From Plazaster borealis (Eukaryota > Echinodermata > Asteroidea > Forcipulatida > Labidiasteridae), in the NCBI GenBank assembly GCA_021014325.1, contig CM037462.1:4124318-4188317 (forward strand): a stretch of 64,000 bases of DNA. The letters are read 5' to 3'. Made by a program: the position numbers and the translations under genes. How positions within the stretch are numbered: the stretch's first letter is position 1; every line of letters begins with the position of its first letter. Shown here one piece after another: positions 14,201 to 24,124 of this stretch. Under the pieces are notes generated by a model, which was not told the DNA's origin, made no database searches, and saw nothing but the letters and a program-made list of their open reading frames with translations.

Positions 14201-15807
14201 TGTTGAGAGAGTGAATGTTTCTGATCGCTGCGTAGCTTGTTCCTTAAGACTGGTGCAATGTGTGGAGGCTGTGCATTTTGCGTTGAGCAAGGGGTCATTG
14301 CAAAAGGAAAAAAAGGCCTTGCCCATACAAAAGTATCAGGCCTGAGTTCCTGAAAACGAATCTAGGCTTTTTATTTCATACATTTTTCAAAGCTACTTTG
14401 TACTGTAATGGCCATTTTCTGAAACTGATTGTCAATGTAGGGCAAGGGTTCCAGATTGATTTACAAGTTTGATTTATAACAAACATTCTGAACAAGCAGT
14501 GATCCTTCATGAAGAATCTCAACGTTAGCCTACTTGATTTTATGTTCCATACAAATACTGTGTATGGATGACCTTTTTTTGCAATTTATCTAACCCTGGG
14601 AAGAAAGCGTTGGTCAGATTGCCCAAAAGATGCATAAAATTACATGACAATTTCACTCGGAGGATATGAGTCACACTTATGGCCCCCAACACAATTCAAG
14701 GTCAAAAACACGAAAGGAAAGAAAGAGACAAATTATTTCCAGATGCCGATGACAAAATGGCCATAGAGTATTAGTAACTAATCTAATAATTTTCTTCTTT
14801 TTTTATACTATATTTCCTTGAGTTAAAAATAAACTTAAATTTATCTTAATTTTCCCAAGTTCTTGACTCATTTCCCTTTTATCAAAACAACTATTACTCA
14901 GATTCAAACAAGATGACAAGACAGCGCTTTTGAATAGGGAAATAAAAGAGTTGCGACGAGGACTTATACGGCCGATTTAAACCGGCAGGCTCGTGGTCGC
15001 GCGATAAAGGTTTAGCCAAACATGGTCCATGGTCATATCTCAACTCCTTAGGAGTATGCAGCACCAGCATCCAAATGTGCCCAAGGTGCACAGTTTACTA
15101 ATCATTCATTCATTTCTACTCGTTTTACTCTTTTTACTCTTGGGTGATGAGAAGCAATTATGTTGATTTGAAGTGTCTTGCTCAAGGACACAAGTATCAC
15201 GATTGACATTCAAAACCACACTCTGTCCGAGTCCGAGTCTGCTGATGAAAATCCATGACATCAGTCACCAGAACTTGAGTTGTATGTGCTAGCCTTGACC
15301 TCTCTTGCACAACACTCCATATAATTTGTATTTTAATGTTTCAATTTACAATAAATATGTCATCAATACATAAATTACAAGTAACTTTACAGTGCTCATT
15401 AAAAAACATTTTCAAGGATCGATATTTGATTTGATATAAAAAAGACCGGAAAGTGAGACTGAGATGAGAAACATTTTGTTTAAAAATTAAAAATGAATTA
15501 TTATTAAAAATTAAAATAAAATCTCTGCCATGTCTGTACTACATGTACCACTCTAGCAATATAAAATAGTAAAATTGCTATAATTTGAAATATCTGGGGG
15601 AAATAAAGTCGAAAATCTAAAACAAAGAATTCTATGAAAAAGTAAACTTTTACTTAGGAATTGATGAGTTGACAAAAAAAGGATACCGACTTTAGCATTC
15701 ACTTCTGTTGGAGATGCAGCCACTGCTGTTCCTTGAAATCGTAACGAAGACGAAAGTGACGCAAGCGGCTGCCAGAGTCTTCTTGACGCGATTTTATTCA
15801 AAGCCAT
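5204..15807 (-). CDS. GCDH: Glutaryl-CoA dehydrogenase, mitochondrial (whole gene, 9 exons)
   Basis: Flavoenzyme of the acyl-CoA dehydrogenase family. It oxidises and decarboxylates glutaryl-CoA to crotonyl-CoA in the mitochondrial matrix, in lysine, hydroxylysine and tryptophan breakdown, passing electrons to ETF. The coding exons are 15687-15807, 13072-13257, 11283-11516, 9777-9906, 8270-8492, 7534-7637, 6953-7078, 6314-6474 and 5204-5277. Together they give 1359 nt, 452 residues plus TAA, close to the human length of about 438. All junctions are GT-AG and all phases agree. Residues 1-24 are Arg/Ser/Leu-rich without acidic residues, as in a mitochondrial presequence. The FAD/substrate motif TEPNHGSD is near residue 192, NNARYG near 305 and [10 protein letters not shown] in exon 8. 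The catalytic base is Glu428 in NTYEGTHD, split across the exon 8/9 junction. An in-frame TGA lies 12 nt upstream of the ATG. The gene looks intact; introns carry SINEs and MITEs. Confidence 0.96.
5465..5826 (+). mobile_element. tRNA-derived SINE, near complete
   Basis: The head is tRNA-like with an A box TGGCCGAGTGG at 5473-5483 and a B box GGTTCGAGTCC at 5532-5542. A body (cctgagcaagacacttaact, cacccaggggtaaaatgggt) and an (ATT)n tail follow. The tRNA resemblance is to the Leu/Ser type. Relatives are at 39461-39809 (plus) and, reversed, at 12520-12933 and 60739-61171, with fragments at 6000-6142, 15140-15290 and 49358-49560. Confidence 0.8.
6000..6142 (-). mobile_element. SINE head fragment
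   Basis: Reverse copy of the tRNA-derived SINE head: cttgctcaaggacataagtg, then a degraded B box and cacttgaccgctcagtcacg for the A-box side. It lies just downstream of GCDH exon 8, within the intron. Confidence 0.65.
6314..6474 (-). CDS. GCDH: GCDH exon 8 (ends at the catalytic Glu)
   Basis: Encodes residues 375-428: [19 protein letters not shown], then [29 protein letters not shown] and TYE. Glu428 is the expected catalytic base, and the next codon is split across the intron. The acceptor is TTTGCAG and the donor GAAG|GTAAGG. Confidence 0.95.
6583..6900 (+). repeat. Diverged interspersed repeat, related to 61990-62260
   Basis: Both copies share tagata.agtcctcatg and gtgggga, then acaagtctct or caagtctctt, cgttaaa.tggtgt and a block around aaattcaa.gcc (reverse in part). 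It lies in the GCDH intron between exons 7 and 8. Confidence 0.4.
6953..7078 (-). CDS. GCDH: GCDH exon 7
   Basis: Encodes residues 333-374 plus two bases: [20 protein letters not shown], then [21 protein letters not shown]. These are the C-terminal helices at the tetramer interface in this family. The acceptor is TTTCAG and the donor ACAA|GTAAGG. Confidence 0.95.
7267..7302 (+). pseudogene. Fragment of LINE reverse transcriptase C-terminus
   Basis: Reads [11 protein letters not shown] followed by TAG, the signature near the C-terminus of CR1/L2-like non-LTR retrotransposon proteins. Very short and in a GCDH intron, on the opposite strand. Confidence 0.45.
7534..7637 (-). CDS. GCDH: GCDH exon 6
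   Basis: Encodes residues 299-332 plus two bases: [16 protein letters not shown], then [17 protein letters not shown]. This is the conserved start of the C-terminal helical domain, including the NNARYG motif. The acceptor is CACTGTAG and the donor ACAG|GTAAAC. Confidence 0.95.
8270..8492 (-). CDS. GCDH: GCDH exon 5
   Basis: Encodes residues 224-298, the beta-barrel middle domain: [14 protein letters not shown], then [15 protein letters not shown] and KFSLRAS, ending at a phase-0 donor GGG|GTAAGA. The acceptor is TTTTCTAG|G. A four-residue acidic/Gly stretch after VWGKN makes the surface loop slightly longer than in human. Confidence 0.95.
8796..9082. mobile_element. MITE with TAGACCCAYTGCA ends (TA target)
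   Basis: The inverted ends are TAGACCCACTGCATATGACG and the complement of TTGTGCAATGGGTCTA, bounded by TA on both sides as in Tc1/mariner-type insertions. The interior contains a stem-loop with arms CATTTTGGGTGTCAA and TTGACACCCAAAATG. Related copies are at about 2302-2600 and, shorter, 53216-53376. It is inside a GCDH intron. Confidence 0.7.
9310..9530 (+). mobile_element. LINE 3' end with microsatellite tail
   Basis: One frame reads LATLFIN, and a neighbouring frame reads [10 protein letters not shown], the end of CR1/L2-like retrotransposon ORFs. The stretch ends in tataaatgcttgtaat and (ATT)n, as in 3'-truncated LINE tails. Confidence 0.5.
9548..9690. repeat. Interspersed repeat, three copies in window
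   Basis: Shares agagaagtaga.ca.agagca and gacataaaaa..tctgaatt, then aaaagtctg.aatttctc, with 10170-10300 and, inverted, with 31015-31140. It has no obvious coding or terminal repeats. Confidence 0.5.
9777..9906 (-). CDS. GCDH: GCDH exon 4
   Basis: Encodes residues 181-223 plus two bases of Trp224. It contains [18 protein letters not shown], the beta-domain segment contacting FAD and substrate, where human has Ser in place of His196. It ends in YTLNGTKSW. The acceptor is ATCTAG and the donor CATG|GTAAGG. Confidence 0.95.
10554..10871. mobile_element. Fold-back element with tRNA-like core
   Basis: The arms of about 95 bp at 10554-10648 and 10775-10871 are near-perfect inverted copies (one single-base indel). 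They contain ttttacccgtacaccgatgt and aaagcactgtatactcagta. Between them, on the minus strand, lies a tRNA-like sequence with a B box GGTTCGAATCC (plus 10692-10705) and an A-box-like region (plus 10736-10748). A loose partial arm follows at 10960-11012. Confidence 0.75.
11283..11516 (-). CDS. GCDH: GCDH exon 3
   Basis: Encodes residues 103-180. It includes [20 protein letters not shown] and the [20 protein letters not shown] stretch of the N-terminal helical domain, then [14 protein letters not shown]. The acceptor is TATGCAG|TG and the donor TTAG|GTACAA. Confidence 0.95.
11656..11963. mobile_element. hAT-like MITE, CAGGGCTCAAATTT ends
   Basis: 308 bp with inverted ends CAGGGCTCAAATTT / AAATTTCGAGCCCTG and a 5-bp target duplication CTTGC (11651-11655 and 11964-11968). 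Same family as 18333-18768 and 57998-58383. Confidence 0.85.
12520..12933 (-). mobile_element. tRNA-derived SINE, full length
   Basis: Reverse orientation: the (AAT)n tail is at 12520 and the tRNA-like head ends near 12933. It is very similar over its whole length to 60739-61171, including the shared blocks gatgggtgt.tcaaagcgct and gtgtcacgactggg. The high identity suggests recent activity. It lies in GCDH intron 2. Confidence 0.8.
13072..13257 (-). CDS. GCDH: GCDH exon 2
   Basis: Encodes residues 41-102: a variable Ser/Ala-rich linker, then [19 protein letters not shown] and the conserved [11 protein letters not shown] at the start of the alpha-helical acyl-CoA dehydrogenase N domain. The acceptor is CCCAAAG|GT and the donor GAAG|GTAGGA. 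Exon entry and exit are both phase 1. Confidence 0.92.
13396..13972. mobile_element. DNA-transposon-like element with long perfect inverted ends
   Basis: A perfect inverted pair of about 34 bp at 13397-13430 and 13937-13970, starting aggccaagtaaaataaataa and including acatgttgctcgtcc. The interior has poly(T), a gtgcggccgcc block and no intact ORF. Related sequence occurs near 30925-30990 and 43474-43810. It is inside GCDH intron 1. Confidence 0.7.
15140..15290 (-). mobile_element. SINE head fragment
   Basis: Reverse-oriented fragment: agtgtcttgctcaaggacac through a degraded B box to caccagaacttgag. Same family as 5465-5826. Confidence 0.55.
15687..15807 (-). CDS. GCDH: GCDH exon 1 (start codon, transit peptide)
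   Basis: Encodes residues 1-40 plus one base, starting [15 protein letters not shown]. The N-terminus is amphipathic and basic with no Asp or Glu in the first 30 residues, as expected for mitochondrial import. The donor GTATCC follows ...AAAGTCG, leaving phase 1, which matches exon 2. A donor six bases earlier (AAA|GTCGGT) is possible but breaks the phase. Confidence 0.9.
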
Positions 15808-16300
15808 TTCTAAATGTCATTCATATATAAGACAAAAAATAACTTATCAGCTTAATAAAATGAACTGTTTGGCCAAAAAACACGAGTAGAATCAAATAAT
15901 GCGTTCATACGACGATCGATCGAAAAATATATAAGTTTCATAATTCTAGTCTGGTACCATTTTGCGTGGATGTAACACACGCTAATACGACATGTATCCT
16001 GACGTTGTAAAACAATATGGGGAAACGTGTCCCCAGACGCCCATAGCAAACAACACTGAAATAACAAATGACAGAATTACGGTTTGACTCCGACTAAGGT
16101 AATTAATATTCATGATTTGTTCGGGAAAATTTGAAGGAAAAAACATTAATTTAATGTAGATTTAGAAAACAAGAGCATTTTAAATGAGCTTTTTTACTTC
16201 AAGCGATATTTTTTGTGTGAGCAATAGTCTGATGTTGTGTGGTTGACATATCAACAGTACATGGTGTGGAGGAGAGAGGAGCGGGTAAAGCTGCTGGTCG
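15808..16300 (-). promoter_or_regulatory. GCDH 5' UTR and upstream region
   Basis: Sequence upstream of the GCDH ATG, with an in-frame TGA four codons before it. No convincing TATA or initiator was identified; an ATATATAAG run lies near 15928. The promoter is inferred from position only. Confidence 0.35.
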
Positions 16301-17692
16301 GCGTTGGAAATGAGCCACAATTTCTGGGTCAGTTTTAAATGTTGTTTATTTTTCTGTAAACATCCTGCCTGGCGGATGTGTGGTTTAGTTGGGGTGGGTT
16401 GGGGGTGTGTGGATGGCCCCCGGATCCGGGGATGGTGGACCGTGGACGGTCGGAGACCTCATCCATGGCCGGAGAGGATGGTCGAACTCCGGGACCAAGG
16501 CCAAGCATCCAGACTGTATTTCAAAAGGGGAGCTTGGGATGAAATTAAAATTGAGATGCAAAAACAGAAAAGCAACAACAATAACAACAAGTAACAACCT
16601 GACAACAATATTTTTAAAAGTGCCACGGAGGAATTGTAACAAACTCGACCAGGTGTTTTTTTAAAATGATTTTTGGATTTGGCATTTGCATGTTTTCCAC
16701 TTCACTTGTTTACTTGTTTTGACCAATTATTTATTAAGGCAATATTAAATTTTTGTATATTCACAGAGGTAGAAATAGTCCGAAATATCGGTGGTATATA
16801 TGACTACTTTTTGGCCCTAAAAAAAGGGAGGGTCGTTGGTAATGACCCCAAACATGCCAAAAAGAAAGTGTGTATATTTTATCCAAAAGCCTACTTTACT
16901 TATTTATTTATGAAGATGGGTTTGGGGTCTTTTCAGGGACGGACTTGTACTTTGCTGGTCACCTGTTCCTCCTTGCCACTCGATGGCTTGGATTTCTTTT
17001 TTGTTTTGTTTATAAAATATCTCTATTATTTCTATATTTTATTGAATGTCATTGCATTGCATTACTCGCTCTATATTTTGTGTGTTGTAACTTTCACAAA
17101 TCATTGGTTTGCTAGTGTATGTGTTATAAAATAAATCTTCCTTAGGGGGTACGGTGGACCATTTTGATTTATGAATTCGACGGCGAATCGGGAGGAGGGT
17201 TACGTTATCGCAACTATATGAACTCCTGAGTGCCTGGATATTTGTTGGTCATGGTATAATTAAAAGAGTGACATTTTAAAGCAAAATTTCATGTTAGATT
17301 GAAACATGATTCAATTTTACTAATTTCCTTTACAAATAATCCAAACACTTTTTTTTTATAGTAAACATAAGTATCTTGACTATAATTTAATGAGCTAAAA
17401 GAATTAAGTTTTTATTCAAACAATATTCATGAACCCTGCTTGTCCTAAATACATGTATTTCAGGAAGTTGTCTATTGCAGAGGATTGAGGGCTGTATGCC
17501 CAAATAACAAGTGGTTTGAGTAGGGCAGGGGCATTTTTATTAATTGCAAATGACAAACTTTTGGAGGCGCATTAAAAGGCCAAGATCAGCGCACCAACCT
17601 TCGTGGCCTCCCTGTCCCTAGCCTCTGTGTAATTTCAGGCCTGGCATACTAAATCTGATTTCAAGTACAACATGTCACTGTTGAATGACCAT

Positions 17693-17932
17693 GGCCCAAT
17701 TTCATAGAGCTGCTAAGCACAACAATTTGCTTAGCATGAAATTTCTTCCTCGATAAAAACAGGATTACCAACCAAATTTCCATGTGTTGCATATTGCTTG
17801 TTACTGGTATTCAGCTGTTGTTTGCTTATCCTAAAAATCACGTGGAATTTTGGTTGGTAATCCTGTTTTTATCAAGGAAGGAATTTCATGCTAAGCAAAT
17901 CGTTGTGCTTAGCAGCTCTATGAAATTGGGCC
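17693..17932. mobile_element. Near-perfect palindromic element (GGCCCAATTT family)
   Basis: 240 bp whose two halves are almost exact inverted copies: GGCCCAATTTCATAGAGCTG, then aagcacaac.atttgcttagc and cgataaaaacaggattacca. The unique loop is only about 70 bp. It is flanked by the 3-bp repeat CAT. Confidence 0.8.
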
Positions 17933-18120
17933 CATAGAGTTGAGGTTGCATCTGGGCAAGTGGGCCTTGGAACTTTGGAAGTAAGGAGTTAAATTGATTA
18001 AATAAATTTGTTTTTAACACTCTTAAATACGTGATTGACCACATTTGTGAGAGTCAAAGATCACACTCAATTAGATGTAGCATGCATGTAGGCCCTACAT
18101 TTTCTGCATTGAAGAAGCTT

Positions 18121-18315
18121 CATGGCCTGTTTTTCCAATTTTGAGCTGCTTAAAAGCAGAAAATATTCCTGTTTTAAACAATTTTCTGCTGATTAAAAAT
18201 ATGATACCAGTGCTTGTCACAGATGGTTCTGTACTAAGCATAATTTTGTTGTGCTTAAATCAATTGCTACTTCTTTTGCTAATTATAACATAGCAACTCT
18301 ATGAAATTGGGTCCT
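18121..18315. repeat. Diverged GGCCCAATTT-family element
   Basis: Runs from catggcctgtttttccaatt to tctatgaaattgggtccta, with the core cttgtcacagatgg and gtactaagcataattttgtt. Older than the 17.7-kb copy by visible divergence. Confidence 0.55.
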
Positions 18316-18332
18316 AATTAACAATCAAACAT

Positions 18333-18768
18333 CAGGGCTCAAATTTTACACTGGACCGAGGCCCGAGGCCAGTGGTTTTAAACTTTTACATGTAGTGTCG
18401 GGCTAGTAAACTTCATGACAAGACAAGTCCAGCAGTCTTGTGTTTTACAATTGAAATATAAATACCTCACTGTGTATCATTGAACAGAAACAAATTATGT
18501 TCAAATGCTGACCTCGAGTCTGGAAAATACCTTTCAATTCTGTTGAGTAATACCCCAAAAAGACAGATGAGATCAACCTTCTCTTGCATGGTCTTAGTGC
18601 TTAATTGTTCAAATAAAAACAGTTAAAATGCATTTTAAACTGTGTCAGGACTCAGGAGGTTTTTTTTTCTCATTTTGATTCTCATCCTGTATACTTCTGG
18701 TCCAGTAAAAATGTTGAGCTACACAAGCTCTGCGGTCTTGTGGATTTTCCCCCCAAATTCGAGCCCTG
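18333..18768. mobile_element. hAT-like MITE, CAGGGCTCAAATTT ends
   Basis: 436 bp with CAGGGCTCAAATTTTACACT at the left and AATTCGAGCCCTG at the right, flanked by the 5-bp duplication AACAT. No ORF. Confidence 0.85.
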
Positions 18769-19154
18769 AACATGGTAAATGCCAATGTTCGATTAGTATA
18801 ATAATGTAAAATGTAGTCATGACATCCTATCATTGGAAATGGGTTGCCGGGAGCTGTAGTCCTCGCAACTATTTATAATGTTCTTGTTGAATTAAGAGTA
18901 ACTATGAAGAAAACAGCACATCTCTGCCAAACATAATCTTATCACGGATCAGTTCAAACAAGTTTTGGCCATGACAGTTTGACCTTGAGGGCCTTCCTGT
19001 AAAGGATCCAATATCATGTTTTATCATGAGATTTTTCTACTTGATGTTCCAGCTTTTACCACTACCACAACAAAATATTTTATTTTTCTCCTGGCATCCA
19101 AATCTGAGTCGAGAAGGAAACACTAGTTTTGGGTCCTTCTATGGGAATCACAAT

Positions 19155-19935
19155 TGGGCAATTCCACACTAATGGGCACAAAAGTGTGACACGGGAGGGG
19201 AATGTTGGATAGTAGTAACAAAATGAACTACGTTGTCATGTATTTTTGTCTGTGTACATTCAGAAGCACATGAGGATTGTGGTTAACAAAAAAAGAAGGT
19301 AAATGACCGAGTATTTAAGAAACTGGAAGGATAAGTCTTCAAGATTTATACGTACATAACAAGGACAGACATTTTGGTTATCATTTGATAGAAGTTACAC
19401 TAAAATAAATGTATTGCCCAATGTTGTCCAGATACCAATTCTACAGACCCTTAGGGATAGTTACCAGCCAAAATTAAGAAATTTTCTTCCCTGGCTATTT
19501 AAGAAATTTAAGTTTTAAAAACAAATGTCTACGTACAAACAAGGACAGAATTTTGTCACAAAAGTGTCTGTCCATTGTTCGTACGTGACTTATTTCCCAT
19601 TTTTATTGCCTTAATACCCACAGCAACATCTCAGTTTCATTGCTTACAATCTTTAAGAGTCAGGAAAGTTACTAACACAATATTTTGTAATTGTTTTCAA
19701 ATTCTTTCTTTACTTTCCAGGCCATATGTCTGTCTTTGTTACATACGTAACACATTTCAAATGACCTTGTAACTCCTAGAGGTCACCAAGGTTTTTTTAA
19801 ATTTTTTACTAGGAACAATCAAAAACAGATTTAAAATGTAAAGGAAAAGACTGTAACAAAATAGTCACTTTTGTCTCGCTCTCACATGCCTATCTTACAA
19901 AGTTATCTTTTGGCCCATTAGTGTGGAATTGCCCA
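19155..19935. mobile_element. 781-bp terminal-inverted-repeat element
   Basis: Perfect inverted ends of about 23 bp, starting TGGGCAATTCCACACTAATG. The interior repeats acgtac(a)aacaaggacaga-type blocks in both orientations. No transposase frame was seen. Confidence 0.7.
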
Positions 19936-20581
19936 TTTCAACATTGCCACTGGACACACAGGGTGTACAAAACAAGAATGGTGGTGAGTTAATGGAGTTG
20001 GATTAAATCCCCAGGGTATATAGGTAGGGATCGGAGGAAATGACAAGGCCACTTAAAATCTGCTTGCCCCTCCGGCTCCGGGGGCATAACATGACAGCCG
20101 ATAACAAGTTTCTGTACCCATTGTTGTAGTGCCCCAGAGATATTTTTGCTTTTATGCCTCCCTAGGTACAATTTGTGTACACTGTACACAGAACGTCTGA
20201 CTTTTTTTCCCATGATCAGAAGGAAAACAAATAAGGTACATCATAATACAAGCATAATTGTAACTGTTCTCCGATCAGGTTTCGTTTGCAAAATACGACA
20301 CATTTGGTTTCTACTTGGTGCTTAGAATTTGGATTTACAGTACACAAACATAAATGTGTATGTTTTGTACACTGGACACTGTGTTGTCTTCGCTAACAAA
20401 ATAGGGGGCTTACTGAATACAAATATTCCAAGGTTTAATTTATATTTTGTTGTTTAATAATGGAGATTTTTTAATTTTTTATTTAAATCATTGTTTTATA
20501 CACAGTTGCCTACATTGGCAACTGATTTTCAAGAATCTAGCAATAGCATGAGTAGGCCCAAATCAAATGTGGTACAATGTG

Positions 20582-20640
20582 ATCACGTACATCTGTACAT
20601 TACATACATGTACACTCACGTACATGTACATGTACATGAT
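20582..20640. repeat. Cluster of GTACATGTAC words
   Basis: A simple run of self-complementary acatgtac / gtacatgt words, for example cgtacatgtacatgtacatg. Similar words are scattered through the region. Confidence 0.5.
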
Positions 20641-23600
20641 AACTAATTTATTGGATTCTAAAAAGTTATCAAGTAATGGTCATGTCAACCCAATAATAAT
20701 TCTCCTTTGAATTCTATGAATGTGTGACCACGGATGTTTGGCAGTTTACTTCGAGAATAATTCATTTTGTACGTGTCACACGAGTGCACTGTACATTTGT
20801 GTACAGTACATTCACGGACAACATGATGTTCGTAGGCTACTTCAGTAGTGTAACCACATAGTTCTTGGCCATTGTTTTTTTTTCTTCCTAGTAACCAATG
20901 GTAACAATTCGTTTTAGAAAACAAAAACATCTCCAAGGTATACTGTACATTATGAACCCTACAAAGGGGGTGCACATTCTTGCAGCGTGAACAGCATGAG
21001 TTTAGGGAAAACCATTAATCACAATTTCATGTGACCTACATAAAGAGATGCCTGAAACATGGCCCCCACCACATGTTGATATCAAACCATGGGAAGAAGG
21101 AAATTCCTCCCGTTATCGAACTGGGGTTTCTTCGGGTTTTTCTTGGAAAGTCACATGACCCCCACCCCCTGTCTGGTATGGTCTGATGCAATCGTGCATT
21201 TAATTGCAAAGCCATAGAAGCCTCACTCTGTGTACAAAGAATTACTTAGTTGGCACAGTGCCCTCTTATAGCCTACCTTCCATACACAAATCTATAATCC
21301 TATGAGTTGTTTAATCCGGAATTCCAAATAGCTTGTTAAATCTAGCTCTGTGTGCCAAGCTACATGTACACGATTTGCTATATAACCAGTAGTCATGTGA
21401 TGGCATGTTGTGCATGCATAGGTGCACGCTCCACCCACTGTACACAGTAGGTTCCTAAAATTCCTAGTTGATCTCCTTTCCATATTGACCTCCTTTATGG
21501 TCCAGTACATTTTGTTTGGAGGGGTGGACAGATTCTTTTCTGGGGGGAGGGGCAGAACTTTAGCACGTATACACACGTTAATTTTAGGGTCTGTACATGT
21601 ATACGTTTGGTAATGACTCTCAAAGTTAATGGCAATAAAAACTTACTTGGTGAGAAGTACAGCAGCTTTGGATAGTTTATAGCTCCATGGTAAATGCATT
21701 TTGAGAAACCTTTCACCAGAAGTATTGCGGTTACGGAAAAAGATATCACTTTTGATCCAAAAAATTTGAATCTGAGAAACGTTACTGACGTATAGTAAGG
21801 TTTGTCAGATTGTGTATTCCAATTGCAGATTATTCTTCCTGCGTGGACAATAACCGCTCTAGATTTACGGCAATATCTCAAAAACGCTACCACCTTGGGA
21901 AATGAAGTTTTCACAGGTTAGTTTTATGGTATACAACTATGTACGTAGGATTGAAACAAACAGTGGGTTCCAATTACCAAACATACAATCCCTTTAAACC
22001 CCGTTTTTTGTAATGGTTTTTTAAAAAGTGCTTTACCTGTTAAGGAACTCTGACAAAATAACTGTGCTAAAGGAAATTGCAAGAACATTTTATTTGCTTG
22101 TCATGGTAAATTCATGGAATATGGTAGACAATGCAGGTTTTAAGAATTTACAACAAATACATTTAGTTTACAGTGTATTTAAATGGTGGGCAGATACATG
22201 TAGATTTTTGGAAAGCAAAACGTTCATATTGAGATATATTTATGGATGAAGTTTCAGATGACAATCAAGTACAGGATTGGTAAACATTTGTTTATAAATT
22301 GTTTCAAAAACAATCTGAAAGCTCACTGATTATAAATATAAAGCCACATCCTTTTTTGAAGCCACATCCTTTTTTTACCAAAAAAGAAAGCATACTTTAT
22401 TTTATATTTGTCCCCCAAAATACAAAATTTGTGATGTGTTTACACTTCATCTTGGCACCATTCTTTCAACGATTGATTTAATTTGCCAACATTTTAGACT
22501 TCTAAATTCTACAAAGCCAGCAAATTTTTAGTATGGCTTTTTCCTCCTAGAAAATATTTTAAAAATATTTAAACTAATAAAAAGGCCCTCATCCTCCTTT
22601 CTTAAAAAAAAAAACCGCCAGGATGATCAACTGAGTGAATTGTTTACAATGGCTTAAGGCTATCACTGCACCTGGCATAAAGTTTATCAAGGTTCCACCA
22701 CAGAGCAAGGCTGGTTTCTGACCTGCCAGCAGGATTTCAACATAACACCTGTGGTTATTGAGTATCCCTTCAGCTTCACAAAGTTAACCCAACTTCCCTC
22801 GGAGGAAAAAAGCAATATTACACACCTCCGCTATGGTACAAACTACAGTACATAATAAGACATCTGTCTTCAGAATGCTTTGCCCCATAGAGGAAGGCCC
22901 ACTCTTGTCCTCTTCCTCCATAATCACAGCTTGATCACAGCATGTAGAAAGTATCACAGAGAGTGCCCCCTTGAGACATAACTCCTTCCTGGAAATCCAC
23001 ACCAATATAATCTTATTACATGATGTGCCATTATAAATATTCCATCTGTATTACTTTTCACACAGTAGGTGAGCCCTACCTGGCTAAATAATGGATCAGG
23101 CCATATTAACAGAAGTAAACACAACTGGCCTTGAGTTGTTACAGTCCTTTGGTGTAAAGTTTGGCTACCCCAGGATGTCCTTTTGTCATAAAACCTTTTT
23201 TCTGTGAACATTTTTTCACAAATGATTCCTTGTTTCACACTTTTTCACATATCAATTTGAAATGTAATTAGCCCCTGAAGTTTGAGTCTTTGTTTTAAAC
23301 ACTCATGAGTAACATAATAAAGCAGACCTTCAGCTGAGTACAGTGCATTTGAACTGTGAGTACAGTGGATTTGAACTGTAAAATGAGATAGAATGATCAA
23401 GGGATTTGGACAAGTTGATGTGACCTCATTATACAAGGGACCTCCAGGGGTGGCCAGGCCAGCTCTGCTTGCTGTGTTGATCAACAATGTTTTTGTATGG
23501 ATCACGAGGGCCTTTTTTCATAGTCATAGCAGAGAAGAAGACTGTGAGTGTTAGTAGGGAAGGTACAGGGCTGGCACTGTGGCATGGCCAGATAGATGGT

Positions 23601-24124
23601 ACCCCTTTAGACTCGTCCGAAAGCAATGTGTTCATAAATGACTAGTGTTTCATCTACCTGAGTCCAGATTCAGAAAAACCGGCCCTGTCTTTGTGAAGAG
23701 CATTCTTGCAGTCGGTCCATTGAGTATGCATCAAGTTCGAATGTGGGTGCAAAACAAGTTGGAAACTGTAAAAAAACCTTGAAACTTGCTTTTTGAGTCT
23801 GAACCCGGAGGGTAAGTGAGTTTAGTTTGTCTTTGTGGGATTAGTTTTTGCTTGAGGAATCTCTATGAAGTCCTGCACACTTCATTTTGTGCAACTGTGT
23901 AATTCAATACAATTCATTTGAGAATTTGTACACGTGTGTGCTAACATGCACTGTCATGACTAAACTTAATAGTATGCTTAGATCCTAGACTGGATTGCCG
24001 GCCATCTCTTCATTGAGAGGGCTGTGATTGTGTACACTGTGTATTGATGGAGGAGAACATGCAGGTATTGAGTTCATAAATACCTGTATGGTACACAAGG
24101 GAGTAGTACATGTAGTCACAAAGG

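Noticed and set aside
16260..16640. G-rich stretch as MNK first exon
   Set aside because: A GTAAAG donor-like site is present, but nothing else ties it to the MNK gene 22 kb away; needs transcript data.
16673..17134. 153-codon open frame, hydrophobic and Phe/Leu/Tyr-rich
   Set aside because: The composition follows the T-rich DNA, a second overlapping frame looks the same, and there is no family resemblance.
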